NCBI GenBank assembly: GCA_022736715.1
Contig: DZDJ01000008.1
Coordinates: 37,529-101,528 of the forward strand
DNA length: 64,000 nt
DNA from: Edaphobacter aggregans
Lineage (GTDB): Bacteria > Acidobacteriota > Terriglobia > Terriglobales > Acidobacteriaceae
Direction: 5' to 3'
Of this stretch, positions 26,284 through 35,622 are shown piece after piece. The position numbers and the translations under genes are program-made. The first letter of the stretch is position 1. Each line of letters opens with the position of its first letter. The notes below the pieces were generated by a model. The model saw nothing but the letters and a program-made list of their open reading frames with translations. It ran no database searches and was not told the DNA's origin.

Positions 26284-27867
26284 ATGCTGTTGAAGATGCC
26301 GAAAGCAGGCACCATTGCAAGTTGGACCACTTCACTGATTCTTGCCGGCGCATTTTGTTTTGCGCCATGCGCGCAGGGGCAGAACCCGGCGGCCAGCGCC
26401 GGAGCCCCTGCCAATCAGGGCACGCACATCACCAAAGCGCAGTCCAAAGAGCTGTTTCGGTCCGTGGACGACATCCTGAAGTTTGCCAGTGAGGACACAA
26501 AGTATCCCATTCTGCATCCGGTCAAGCGGAAGCTCATCAGTCGCGATGCGGTGATGAAGTACATCCTGAAGCAGTTCAGTGAGGATTCCAGCAGCAAGCG
26601 GCTGCAGCGGTCGGAAGTGGAACTGAAGAAGTTCGGTCTGCTGGACCGCAGCTTCAACCTGCGGCCGTTTCTGGTGAGCCTGCTGACGGAGCAGATTGCC
26701 GGCTACTACAACAGCAAAACGAAGACAGTGAATCTGCTGGACTGGATTCCGCCGGATGAACAGAAGCCAGTGCTGGCGCATGAACTGACGCATGCTCTGC
26801 AGGACCAGCACGTGGATCTGCAGCAGTGGGAAGACCCCACCAGCGACAGCATTGCGCAGAATGTAACGGAAGACAACCAGCACCTGGCCACCGACGAAGA
26901 AGACGATACGCGCAACGCCGTGCTCGAAGGGCAGGCGATGGCCGTATTCGTGGACTATTCGCTGAAGCCGCTGGGCAAGAGCATTCTGACCGCGCCGCTA
27001 CTGGTGCAGCGTATGCAGGACGCGATGGCCGACACCAGCAATTCGCCCATCATGGAGCGCGCTCCGCTGCTGCTGCAGCAGTCGCTGCTCTTTCCTTATC
27101 GCGAAGGGCTGAGCTTTGAACAGGCGATTTTGCAGGCCGCCGGGCCGGAGCGCGCTTTTGCCGGAACGCTGGACCAGCCGCCGACATCCAGCTACGAGAT
27201 CATGAATCCGCAGGCGTATCTGCAACACCAGCCGGTGCCGGTGCTGCACATGCCGGACATTCATCCGCTGATCGACAAGGACTACAACCCGTATGACATT
27301 GGCGTGATGGGCGCGCTGGATGTGCGCATCATGACGGACCTTTTTGGCGGCGATGAGATGTCGGCCGCCTTGACGCCGCAGTGGGACGGCGGCATGTACT
27401 ACGCAGCACAGAAGAAGTCTGCCGTCACGCCGGCGCAGAAGGCATCCACCGCATCGCTCAGCGTCCTGTATCTCTCGCGCTGGAAGGATGAGGATTCGGC
27501 GCGGTCGTTCCTGAACATCTACGCCAACGAACTGCCGCGGAAGTACGACACGCTGGAGCGCATGCAGGGGGAAGAAACCAACCAGGACGAGCGCGTTTAC
27601 TCCACCAACGAGGGCGACGTGCTGCTGGCCGTGGATGGAAACAGCGTTTTTGTGAGCGAAGGCTTTGCGCTGCCGCTGGCGCGCCAACTGAAGGACATGG
27701 TGCTGGAGGCGCAGTCCAACGGGCCGCTGAACATTGTCCGCAATCAGCCGCCGCAGATGGGCATTCCCGTGCCCAGCCATGAGCTTTCCAGCGGGCTGGT
27801 GGGCCTCTTTGGCAATGCCGGGCTGATGAAGGCCGGTTTGCAGGCAATGGAGGCCGTCCAGCGCTGA
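26284..27867 (+). CDS. secreted protein with HExxH zinc-protease motif, function unknown
   Basis: 527 aa from the ATG at 26284, which has AAAGGG upstream; the track start at 26266 adds six residues. There is a signal peptide (IASWTTSLILAGAFCFAPCAQG). The motif AHELTHALQDQ (HELTH at about residues 166-170) and a downstream VLEGQA (E216) fit a gluzincin-type zinc site, so it may be a periplasmic or secreted metallopeptidase. The rest matches nothing I can name. It is divergent from ygfZ by 118 bp and followed by a terminator. Confidence 0.75.
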   Translation: MLLKMPKAGTIASWTTSLILAGAFCFAPCAQGQNPAASAGAPANQGTHITKAQSKELFRSVDDILKFASEDTKYPILHPVKRKLISRDAVMKYILKQFSEDSSSKRLQRSEVELKKFGLLDRSFNLRPFLVSLLTEQIAGYYNSKTKTVNLLDWIPPDEQKPVLAHELTHALQDQHVDLQQWEDPTSDSIAQNVTEDNQHLATDEEDDTRNAVLEGQAMAVFVDYSLKPLGKSILTAPLLVQRMQDAMADTSNSPIMERAPLLLQQSLLFPYREGLSFEQAILQAAGPERAFAGTLDQPPTSSYEIMNPQAYLQHQPVPVLHMPDIHPLIDKDYNPYDIGVMGALDVRIMTDLFGGDEMSAALTPQWDGGMYYAAQKKSAVTPAQKASTASLSVLYLSRWKDEDSARSFLNIYANELPRKYDTLERMQGEETNQDERVYSTNEGDVLLAVDGNSVFVSEGFALPLARQLKDMVLEAQSNGPLNIVRNQPPQMGIPVPSHELSSGLVGLFGNAGLMKAGLQAMEAVQR

Positions 27868-27910
27868 AAACGGCCGTTCCTGGCCATTCCTCTCTGAAGC
27901 CACACTCCAG

Positions 27911-27945
27911 GTCCAGCCGAAAGCGGCTGGACTTGTATACTTTTT
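27911..27945 (+). terminator. rho-independent terminator
   Basis: Perfect 9-bp stem GTCCAGCCG/CGGCTGGAC with an AAAG loop, followed shortly by TATACTTTTTG. It ends the HExxH gene. Confidence 0.75.
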
Positions 27946-28018
27946 GTTGGGAATCTGTCCGGATTCCTGAGAAGAAACCCATCGTATTGCTTACGACCAA
28001 CCAGTTAGGAGCAGCGCC

Positions 28019-28882
28019 TTGCAACAGGCAGAAATCGGAATCATCGGAGGCAGCGGCCTCTACTCGATGCCCGGCCTCACCAACATTCGTGAGGAACGTG
28101 TTTCCACCCCTTTCGGCGATCCTTCGGACGCATTCATTCTTGGTGAACTGGAGGGCCGCAAAGTGGCCTTTCTGGCGCGCCACGGCCGCGGACATCGCAT
28201 TCTGCCTTCGGAGCTGAACTTCCGGGCCAACATCTACGCCATGAAGATGCTGGGCGTGGAGCGTGTCCTTTCTGTTTCTGCCGTGGGCTCGCTGAAGGAA
28301 GAGCACAAGCCGACGGATTTTGTGGTTCCGGACCAGTTCATCGACCGCACCTTCCACCGCGTTTCCACGTTCTTTGGCGAGGGCATTGTCGGGCATGTTG
28401 CTTTTGGTGATCCGGTATGCGCAACGGTGGGCAAGGCGATTGCGAGCGCCTGCAAAAGCGCAGAGGTGGTCGGCAAGCTGGGCGGCACCTACGTTTGCAT
28501 GGAAGGCCCGCAGTTTTCCACGCGTGCCGAGTCGAACCTGTATCGCAGCTGGGGCGCGGATGTGATCGGCATGACCAATCTGCAGGAAGCCAAGCTCGCC
28601 CGCGAGGCGGAGATCTGCTACGCGACCATGGCGATGGTGACCGATTACGACTGCTGGCATGAAGGACACGATGCCGTGACGATTGACCAGATTGTGGCCG
28701 TGCTGCACCAGAATGCGGAGAACGCCGCCAGAGTGGTGAAGGCGGCTGTGGCTGCCATGCCGCGCGAACGCAACTGCGCCTGCGCTACAGCATTGCAGTA
28801 CGCCATTCTGACGCAGCCGGATGCAATTCCTGCGGCAGCGCGCGAACGGCTGGGCCTGTTGTTGGGTAAGTATCAGCAGTAA
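28019..28882 (+). CDS. mtnP: S-methyl-5'-thioadenosine phosphorylase
   Basis: 287 aa. It cleaves methylthioadenosine with phosphate to adenine and methylthioribose-1-phosphate (methionine salvage). Motifs: [98 protein letters not shown]. The start is TTG with TAGGAG about 8 nt upstream; no ATG fits. A PfkB kinase follows in the same direction, 80 bp on, across a spacer with two imperfect copies of GCGGCAACGACACG. Confidence 0.95.
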   Translation: MQQAEIGIIGGSGLYSMPGLTNIREERVSTPFGDPSDAFILGELEGRKVAFLARHGRGHRILPSELNFRANIYAMKMLGVERVLSVSAVGSLKEEHKPTDFVVPDQFIDRTFHRVSTFFGEGIVGHVAFGDPVCATVGKAIASACKSAEVVGKLGGTYVCMEGPQFSTRAESNLYRSWGADVIGMTNLQEAKLAREAEICYATMAMVTDYDCWHEGHDAVTIDQIVAVLHQNAENAARVVKAAVAAMPRERNCACATALQYAILTQPDAIPAAARERLGLLLGKYQQ

Positions 28883-28962
28883 ACGCGCTGGGACAGCAAA
28901 GCGCCGCAACGACACGAAACGCGGCAACGACACGGGAAATAGACAGGAAGAGATACGCACGC

Positions 28963-29895
28963 ATGGCCATTCTGGTAGTAGGTTCGGTTGCATTCGATAA
29001 CGTAGAAACTCCGCACGGCAAGGTGGACAACTGCCTTGGCGGCGCGGCCACTTATTTTGCGCTGGCTGCCAGCTACTTCGCGCCAGTGCGCGTGATTGCA
29101 GTGGTGGGCGAAGACTTTACCGCGGAGCATGAGGCTGTACTGACGCGCCGCGGTGTGGACACGCTGGGGCTGGAGCATGCACCGGGCCGCAGCTTTCACT
29201 GGAGTGGTTCGTACCTGAAAAATCTGAACGAGGCGCAGACGCTCAATACGGAGCTGAATGTGTTTGAGCGTTTCGCGCCCAGGATTCCGGCCGAATATCT
29301 GGACAGCGAGTATCTCTTCCTGGCCAATATCGATCCCGTGCTGCAGGCGCGCGTGCGCAGCCAGATGCAGAAGGCGAAGATGGTCTGCGGCGACACGATG
29401 AATTACTGGATCAGGGACCACGCGGCCAATCTGGCTGTAGTGTTGCGCGAACTGGACGCGCTGCTCATCAACGACACCGAGGCCCGTATGCTGGCCAATG
29501 AGCCGAACCTGGTGCGCGCGGCGGAGAAGGTGATTGCCATGGGGCCGAAGTCGCTGGTAGTGAAGCATGGCGAGTATGGCGCGACCTCCTTCTTTGGCCA
29601 GCACAGCTTCAACGGCCGGCCCCATCTCACCACGCCCTTCCGCGCACCGGCGCTGCCGCTGACGGATGTGGTTGATCCGACCGGCGCTGGCGACTCCTTT
29701 GCCGGCGGTTTTTATGGATATATCGCATCGCAGCCAGCGCTGACGCCGGCCGTCTTCAAGGCGGCCATGTTCTACGGCGGCGTGATGGGATCCTTTGCCG
29801 TGGAGCGCTTTGGCACGGAGCGTTTGCAGTCACTGACGCGGGAAGAGATTGACCAGCGCTTTGCCACCTTCCGGGAGCTGTCGCACCTTGAGTAA
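28963..29895 (+). CDS. PfkB-family sugar/nucleoside kinase
   Basis: 310 aa ribokinase-like kinase. It opens AILVVGSVAFDNVETPHGKVDNCLGGAATYFALAA and has the anion-hole/catalytic-base motif DVVDPTGAGDSFAGGFYGYI near the C-terminus. The substrate is not clear: it sits directly after MTA phosphorylase, so a ribose- or nucleoside-related substrate is possible (inference). The stop overlaps the likely TTG start of the next gene by 8 nt, indicating coupling. Confidence 0.9.
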   Translation: MAILVVGSVAFDNVETPHGKVDNCLGGAATYFALAASYFAPVRVIAVVGEDFTAEHEAVLTRRGVDTLGLEHAPGRSFHWSGSYLKNLNEAQTLNTELNVFERFAPRIPAEYLDSEYLFLANIDPVLQARVRSQMQKAKMVCGDTMNYWIRDHAANLAVVLRELDALLINDTEARMLANEPNLVRAAEKVIAMGPKSLVVKHGEYGATSFFGQHSFNGRPHLTTPFRAPALPLTDVVDPTGAGDSFAGGFYGYIASQPALTPAVFKAAMFYGGVMGSFAVERFGTERLQSLTREEIDQRFATFRELSHLE

Positions 29896-31549
29896 ACAAC
29901 TCACCACCAACGCGGAAAGCGGGCTGCAGGGCGACGAAATTCGCGCTGCAACACGGGACGAGGTGACGCCCTTTGCGGTGGGCGCCGTGGTGCTGGCGTT
30001 TATAGCGCTGCTCTACTCCACGTCGCATGGCTATCTGCTGCTGTTTGGCGATGCGGTGGCCCATCTGCATATTGCGCGGCGCATCTTTGACTCGCGCAAT
30101 CCGGGATTTTCGCAGTTGGGTGGTGTGTGGCTGCCGCTGCCGCATCTGCTGCTGCTGCCGTTTGTACAGCGCATGGACTGGTGGCAGTCTGGGCTGGCGG
30201 GTGCGTGGCCCTCGATGACCGCGTATGTGCTCAGCGTGGCCGGGCTCTTCAAAATAGCGCGGTATCTGCTGCCGCAGCGCTGGGCTGTGCTGACCACGGT
30301 GTTCTTCGCGCTGAATCCGAACCTGCTCTATCTTTCCACCACGGCCATGACGGAGCCGCTCTTCCTGGCCATTGTCATCTGGAGCGTGCTGCTGCTGATG
30401 GAGTGCGCGCAGGCGATGCAGCAGGAACAGGTAGGCAGGGCGATCCGCAAGCTGCTTTTTGCCGATCTGCTGCTGATCGCCGGAGTGTATACGCGCTACG
30501 ATGGCTGGATCATCGGCACGATCGCGTGGCTGGTGGTGCTGGTGCTTTTTCTGCGCCATCGCGCACTGTGGAAGAGCACGTTTGCACCGGCTTTTGCGGC
30601 GTTTACCGTGTTGCTGCTGGCGGCCCCGCTGGGATGGCTGGCCTACAACGCACATTATTTTCACGATCCGCTGGACTTTATGCGCGGGCCATATTCGGCC
30701 AGGGCGATCGAGCTGCGCACTACGCCTCCGGGATCGGCCTTTTATCCCGGCTACCATAATCCGCTCATGGCGGCGCTGTATTACTCCAAGGTGGCGCGGC
30801 TGGATGCTGTGGCCGGTCATGGCGGATTCGTTGTTCTGCTGCTGGCCCTGGCTGGGCTGGTGCTGCTGCTGCGCAAGCGCCGGGCAGACTGGTTCGTGGT
30901 TACGCTGCTGTGGGTGCCGCTGCCGTTTTACATCTATTCGGTGGCCTACGGATACGTGCCGATTTTCTTTCCGCAGTGGTCGCCCCACGCTTTTTACAAC
31001 ACGCGCTACGGCATGGAGATGCTGCCGGCTTTTGCGCTGTGCTTCTGCCTGGCATTGTTCTGGCTGGAGCAGCGTTTTGCGCAGGTGCGGAAGTATCTGT
31101 TGCCTGCTGTTGCTGTTCTGGTCGTGGCGAGCACAGGCTGGATGATCTACCAGAAGCCGCTGGTGTTGCAGGAGGCGCTGGCCAATTCTCGCACGCGCAT
31201 CTCGTTTGAAACTGCGCTGGCGACGCAACTGGAGATGATGCCCAACAATGTGCCGGTTCTGATGTACAACTCGGACCACGTGGGAGCATTGCAGCGTGCA
31301 GGCGTCCCACTGAAGCAGACGCTGAACGAGTTTGATTACGACAACTGGCGTAACGCGCTGGACGATCCGGCGAAGTATGCCGAGTATGTGGTGGCGATTG
31401 ATGGCGACCCGGTTTCCGCGGCGGTGAAGGCGCATCCGCAGGGGCTGAACGAGTTGTCCATTCTGTGCACCACAGGCCAGCCGTGTGCGCGCATCTACGG
31501 CTCAACGGAGTTTCACGCGCCACAGCAGACGTCACCCACAAGGCACTGA
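29888..31549 (+). CDS. polytopic membrane glycosyltransferase-like protein (GT39/PMT-like)
   Basis: About 553 aa from the TTG at 29888; the track start at 29849 is also TTG and lies inside the kinase gene. There are roughly ten hydrophobic helices. The first periplasmic loop holds GDAVAHLHIARRIFDSRNPGFSQLGGVWLPLPHLLLLPF, the position of the Asp-containing catalytic loop in ArnT/PMT-like GT-C enzymes. A soluble C-terminal portion of about 120 aa follows. These enzymes move sugars from polyprenyl-phosphate carriers onto lipids or proteins; acceptor and donor are unknown. Confidence 0.8.
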   Translation: MSKQLTTNAESGLQGDEIRAATRDEVTPFAVGAVVLAFIALLYSTSHGYLLLFGDAVAHLHIARRIFDSRNPGFSQLGGVWLPLPHLLLLPFVQRMDWWQSGLAGAWPSMTAYVLSVAGLFKIARYLLPQRWAVLTTVFFALNPNLLYLSTTAMTEPLFLAIVIWSVLLLMECAQAMQQEQVGRAIRKLLFADLLLIAGVYTRYDGWIIGTIAWLVVLVLFLRHRALWKSTFAPAFAAFTVLLLAAPLGWLAYNAHYFHDPLDFMRGPYSARAIELRTTPPGSAFYPGYHNPLMAALYYSKVARLDAVAGHGGFVVLLLALAGLVLLLRKRRADWFVVTLLWVPLPFYIYSVAYGYVPIFFPQWSPHAFYNTRYGMEMLPAFALCFCLALFWLEQRFAQVRKYLLPAVAVLVVASTGWMIYQKPLVLQEALANSRTRISFETALATQLEMMPNNVPVLMYNSDHVGALQRAGVPLKQTLNEFDYDNWRNALDDPAKYAEYVVAIDGDPVSAAVKAHPQGLNELSILCTTGQPCARIYGSTEFHAPQQTSPTRH

Positions 31550-31585
31550 CGTGCGGCGCAACTGCGATGATACGATCACGCAAAC

Positions 31586-32407
31586 ATGGAGAAAGCAGTG
31601 GTTCCTTTTGTAAAAGCGCATGCCTGCGGTAATGATTTTCTGATTGTAGAAGAAGCGGACGCTCGCGGACGGCACGCGGCACTGGCACGGCATCTCTGCC
31701 AGCGCAACACCAGCGTTGGCGCCGATGGCATTGAGTTTCTGGAGCGTCGCGCCGATGGACCATTTTTCCTGCGGCTCTTCAATGCCGATGGCAGCGAGGC
31801 GGAGCTTTCCGGCAATGGCACGCGTTGCGTGGCCGCCTGGCTGGCCTACAACGAAAAGCGCGAACAGGTCGTGCTGGGAACGCATGGCGGTCCGCGCGCC
31901 TGTAAAGTGGTGAAGGCCAGCGGCACGCATTTTGAGATTGAAAGCGAAATGGGAGTGCCGCAGGTCACGGCGCGCACGCTCAACCTGCCGCAGGCGGGCG
32001 AGGTGAGTGGTGCGGAAGTGAATATCGGCAATCCACACTTTGTGGTCTTTGTGGAGAAGGACGATTTCCGCTCGCACGGGTTGAGCTGGCAGGAGCTGGG
32101 CCAGATCATCTGCACCAGCCCGCTCTTTCCGCAGGGCACCAACGTGGAGTTTGTGCAGATGCTGGAGCCGGGCAGGATCGCCATTCGCATCTTCGAGCGC
32201 GGCGTTGGGCCCACGACTTCTTCCGGCACGGGGACCTGCGCCTCGGCAACAGCAGCGATTGCCTTGCGTGGCGCAAGCCGCGAATGGTTGAACGTAGTGG
32301 CGCCCGGCGGCGCGCAGCAGGTGCGCTGGGCCAGTGCGGAGGCGCCCATGCTGCTCACAGGCCCGGCGGAGATCATCTGCTGCGGTGGAGAGGCGGCGAC
32401 AGAGTAA
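31586..32407 (+). CDS. dapF: diaminopimelate epimerase
   Basis: 273 aa. It converts LL-DAP to meso-DAP for lysine and peptidoglycan. Both catalytic cysteines are present: C81 in SGNGTRC and C218 in SSGTGTCAS. Other blocks: HACGNDFLIVEE, NTSVGADGIEFL, GNPHFVVFV and RIFERGVGPT. The N-terminal motif is HACGNDF instead of the common HGLGNDF. Its TAA overlaps the ATG of the next gene by one base (TAATG), so translation is probably coupled with ldcA. Confidence 0.95.
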   Translation: MEKAVVPFVKAHACGNDFLIVEEADARGRHAALARHLCQRNTSVGADGIEFLERRADGPFFLRLFNADGSEAELSGNGTRCVAAWLAYNEKREQVVLGTHGGPRACKVVKASGTHFEIESEMGVPQVTARTLNLPQAGEVSGAEVNIGNPHFVVFVEKDDFRSHGLSWQELGQIICTSPLFPQGTNVEFVQMLEPGRIAIRIFERGVGPTTSSGTGTCASATAAIALRGASREWLNVVAPGGAQQVRWASAEAPMLLTGPAEIICCGGEAATE

Positions 32408-33366
32408 TGGGGCCCCCCGATTTCGCCTCCGAACCATTGCTGCCCGCTGCATTGCGGCCCGGTGCGCGGCTGGCCGTGGTTTCGCCTGCCAGCACTCCCA
32501 GGCCGGATCTGGTGGAGCGGGGCATGCGGGCGCTGCGTGAGAATGGCTATGAGCCAGTCCTGTTTGAGCATGCGCTGGATCGCGGGCCGCTGTATTTTGC
32601 CGGAACGGCAGCGGAGCGCGCGGCCGATCTGCATCGTGCTTTTGCCGATGACGCGATCGACGGCATTCTCTGCACACGCGGCGGCTTCGGGTCTGTTTAC
32701 CTGCTGCCGCTGTTGGATGTGGCACTCATTCGCGCGAATCCCAAGCCGTTCGTCGGGTACAGCGACCAGACCTCAGTGCAGGGATGGCTGTGGCGCGCTA
32801 CCGGACTGATTACGTTTCATGGACCCATGGTGGCTGCGGATTTTGCGCGCGCCAACGGGGTGGATGACGCCAGCTGGCTGCATGCGTTGACGGCCACGCA
32901 GCCCTGGTCGATGGGAAGCAGCGAGGGACTGCAGGTGTTGCGGCCAGGCAAGGCCAGCGGACGGCTGCTTGGCGGCTGCACCAGTTTACTGGTGGCCTCG
33001 CTCAATACGCCGTTTGAGGCGCAGACCGGGGACTGTGTGCTGTTTCTGGAGGACATCGGCACCAAGCCGTATCAGATGGACCGCATGTTGGTGCAGTTGG
33101 AAGGTGCAGGCAAACTCAAGGGCGTGCGCGGCATCGTATTTGGCGAGATGCGGAACTGCATTCAGCCGGGCGCACCGGAAGAGCTGCTGACCGATTCCAT
33201 TCTGTTTGCACTCAAAGATTTTGAAGGCCCCATCGCCATTGGTCTGCGCTCCGGCCATGTGGATGGCGCCAATGTCACGCTGCCGCTGGGCGTGCAGGTG
33301 GAACTGGACCTGACGCAGGCGGCGAATCCGCAGCTGCACATCGTATCTCCGGCAGTTCGAGGTTAG
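32407..33366 (+). CDS. ldcA: LD-carboxypeptidase (peptidase family S66)
   Basis: 319 aa from the ATG that overlaps the dapF stop; the longer track ORF is dapF sequence in another frame. S66 enzymes remove the terminal D-Ala from murein tetrapeptides during recycling. Catalytic elements: GYSDQTS (nucleophile Ser region), FLEDIGTKPYQMDRML (Glu) and RSGHVDGANVTLPLG (His). There is no signal peptide, fitting a cytoplasmic recycling role. It sits between dapF and mpl. Confidence 0.92.
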   Translation: MGPPDFASEPLLPAALRPGARLAVVSPASTPRPDLVERGMRALRENGYEPVLFEHALDRGPLYFAGTAAERAADLHRAFADDAIDGILCTRGGFGSVYLLPLLDVALIRANPKPFVGYSDQTSVQGWLWRATGLITFHGPMVAADFARANGVDDASWLHALTATQPWSMGSSEGLQVLRPGKASGRLLGGCTSLLVASLNTPFEAQTGDCVLFLEDIGTKPYQMDRMLVQLEGAGKLKGVRGIVFGEMRNCIQPGAPEELLTDSILFALKDFEGPIAIGLRSGHVDGANVTLPLGVQVELDLTQAANPQLHIVSPAVRG

Positions 33367-33378
33367 TTGGAAGGAAGC

Positions 33379-34815
33379 ATGCAGGCAAGACAGCATATAC
33401 ATCTCATCGGCATCTGCGGCACGGCCATGGCCTCGCTTGCAGGCTTGTTGCAACTGCGCGGTCACCGCGTCACCGGGTCGGATGCGGCGGCCTATCCGCC
33501 GATGAGCGATCTGCTGCAGTCGTTGCAGATTCCGGTGGCCCAGCCCTATGCGGAGGCCAACCTGCAGCCGCATCCCGATCTGGTGATTGTGGGGAACGCC
33601 ATTTCCCGCGGCAACGTGGAGCTGGAGTATCTGCTCGACCAGCGCATTCCTTTCCGCTCGATGGCCGCCATTCTGCATGACGAGTTTCTGCCGGGCCGCG
33701 AGTCGCTGGTGATTGCCGGGACGCACGGCAAGACCACCACCACCAGCATGCTGGCGTGGATTTATGAGGTGGCTTCGCGGCAGAATGCAGCGCTCTCGCC
33801 TTCTTTTTTGATTGGCGGCGTGGCAGAAAATTTTGGCACCAGCTTCATGCTGCGCTCCTCGCGCCCGTTCCTTCTGGAAGGCGACGAGTACGACACGGCC
33901 TTCTTCGACAAAGGGCCAAAGTTTCTGCATTACTTCCCCGACGCGGCCATTCTGACGCATGTGGAGTTTGACCACGCAGACATCTATCGTGATCTGGACG
34001 CGGTGAAGACGGCCTTCAAACGCCTCGTCAACCTGATTCCGCGCCGGGGCCGCGTGGTGGCCTACGACGGCAGCGAGAATGTGACCGAGTGTGTGGCCAG
34101 GGCCTTCTGCCCGGTGGAGCGGTACGGATTCGCAGCGGATTCGCACTGGCGCATTGCCGATCTTGATCAGGCGGGAGCCATCACCCGCTGGACGCTGCTG
34201 CGTGCCCGTGAGCCATTTGCCGCATTACAGCTTCCCCTTGCGGGTGAACACAATGCGCTGAACGCCACAGCGGCTGCGGCATTGGCGGCCGGGCAGGGGA
34301 TTCCCGCGGCAGCCATTGCGGAGGCGCTGGCGACCTTCCAAAGCGTGAAGCGCCGGCTGGAGGTCCGCGCCGAGGTGGAGGGCATCACCGTCATCGACGA
34401 TTTTGCGCACCACCCTACGGCCATCCGTGAGACCCTGCGCGCCCTGCGCAGCCGCTATCCGGGACGCAGGTTGTGGGCCATTCTGGAGCCGCGCTCCAAC
34501 ACGTTGCGGCGAAACGTCTTTCAGCGCGAGCTGACTGAAAGCCTGCAACTGGCCGATGAAGTGGTGCTGGCCAGCGTCTTCCAGTCGCAAAACATTCCCG
34601 CGGAAGAGCGGCTGTCGCCGGAGGCAGTCATTGCTGGCCTGCATGCGGCCGGGCATCCCGCTGTACTGCTGGCGGATGCGGACGCAATCGTGGCCGACGT
34701 GGCTCCGCGGCTGCGTGCGGGCGATGTGGTGGCCATTCTCTCCAACGGCGGCTTTGGCGGCATTTATGAAAAGCTGCCTGCCGCGCTGGCCCTGGTGACG
34801 GAGGCAAGCCGCTGA
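33379..34815 (+). CDS. mpl: UDP-N-acetylmuramate:L-alanyl-gamma-D-glutamyl-meso-DAP ligase
   Basis: 478 aa from the ATG at 33379 (AAGGA upstream; TTG at 33367 is the alternative). It joins recycled murein tripeptide to UDP-MurNAc. Mur-ligase features: HLIGICGTAMASLAGLLQLRGHRVTGSD, ATP loop GTHGKTTTTSML (about residues 114-125), GDEYDTAFFDKGPKF, HVEFDHADIY, GEHNALNATAAAA and DDFAHHPTAIRETL. The order dapF-ldcA-mpl makes a coherent DAP/peptidoglycan-recycling set. Confidence 0.95.
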   Translation: MQARQHIHLIGICGTAMASLAGLLQLRGHRVTGSDAAAYPPMSDLLQSLQIPVAQPYAEANLQPHPDLVIVGNAISRGNVELEYLLDQRIPFRSMAAILHDEFLPGRESLVIAGTHGKTTTTSMLAWIYEVASRQNAALSPSFLIGGVAENFGTSFMLRSSRPFLLEGDEYDTAFFDKGPKFLHYFPDAAILTHVEFDHADIYRDLDAVKTAFKRLVNLIPRRGRVVAYDGSENVTECVARAFCPVERYGFAADSHWRIADLDQAGAITRWTLLRAREPFAALQLPLAGEHNALNATAAAALAAGQGIPAAAIAEALATFQSVKRRLEVRAEVEGITVIDDFAHHPTAIRETLRALRSRYPGRRLWAILEPRSNTLRRNVFQRELTESLQLADEVVLASVFQSQNIPAEERLSPEAVIAGLHAAGHPAVLLADADAIVADVAPRLRAGDVVAILSNGGFGGIYEKLPAALALVTEASR

Positions 34816-34875
34816 TTTACGCAGGCAAGCTGGCGCATCCTGTATGCTGCTCAACAGAAACGCACGGGACGACCC

Positions 34876-35622
34876 ATGATTGCAGCATTCATCATTCTTT
34901 TTATCTATGGAACGCTTGGGCCCATCGCAGGCATTCTGGGCATTCCTTGGACGCTGCTGACAGGCGACATCACCTGGCTATATCGCCGGGCCATGTGGAT
35001 TGCCAGTGCGGGTGTGCGCGCGGCCGGCATTCGTATCGACGTTACCGGCAGGGAAAACATTCCGCGCGACCAGTGTTGCATCTTCATGTCCAACCATGTG
35101 TCCAATCTGGACCCGCCGGTGCTGCTGCCGCTCATCCCTGGCCGCACTTCCATCCTGCTGAAGCGGGAGCTGATGAAGATTCCCATGCTGGGTATGGCCA
35201 TGCGCCTGGGCGATTTTGTCCCGGTGGACCGCAGCCATCAGCGGGAAAAGGCGATTGAGAGCATCCGCACGGCTGCGCGTGTTCTGCGCTCCGGCGTGCA
35301 TATCACGGTCTTTCCGGAGGGAACCCGCTCGCGCGATGGCCGTCTGCTGCCCTTCAAGAAAGGCCCGTTCTTTCTGGCGCAGGAGACTGGCGCGCCGATT
35401 GTTCCCATCTCCATCCACGGCACTGAAGGCATGATGCGCAAGGGCAGCATGCGGGTCTTTCCCGGAACGGCGCATGTGGTCTTTCATCCGGCGGTGGATC
35501 CGGCAAAGTTCGCCACGCGGGAAGAGTTGATGGCCGCAGTGCGCGCGGCCATTGCGGAAGGGTTGCCGGAGTGGATGCGAACCGGGCCTGCTGCGCAGAG
35601 TGCAGGGGTGGCCGCGGAGTAG
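34876..35622 (+). CDS. plsC: 1-acyl-sn-glycerol-3-phosphate acyltransferase
   Basis: 248 aa membrane-associated acyltransferase that makes phosphatidic acid from lysophosphatidic acid. The catalytic NHxxxxD motif is SNHVSNLDPP (H74, D79), followed by KRELMKIPMLG, FVPVDRS and FPEGTRSRDG. A hydrophobic N-terminal segment of about 35 residues anchors it. Its TAG stop is directly adjacent to the stop codon of the convergent SPOR gene, with no base between. Confidence 0.94.
   Translation: MIAAFIILFIYGTLGPIAGILGIPWTLLTGDITWLYRRAMWIASAGVRAAGIRIDVTGRENIPRDQCCIFMSNHVSNLDPPVLLPLIPGRTSILLKRELMKIPMLGMAMRLGDFVPVDRSHQREKAIESIRTAARVLRSGVHITVFPEGTRSRDGRLLPFKKGPFFLAQETGAPIVPISIHGTEGMMRKGSMRVFPGTAHVVFHPAVDPAKFATREELMAAVRAAIAEGLPEWMRTGPAAQSAGVAAE

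Noticed and set aside
28883-28962. Imperfect direct repeats (GCCGCAACGACACG / GCGGCAACGACACG) as a CRISPR or mobile element
   Set aside because: Only two copies about 20 bp apart and no spacer structure; a local duplication.
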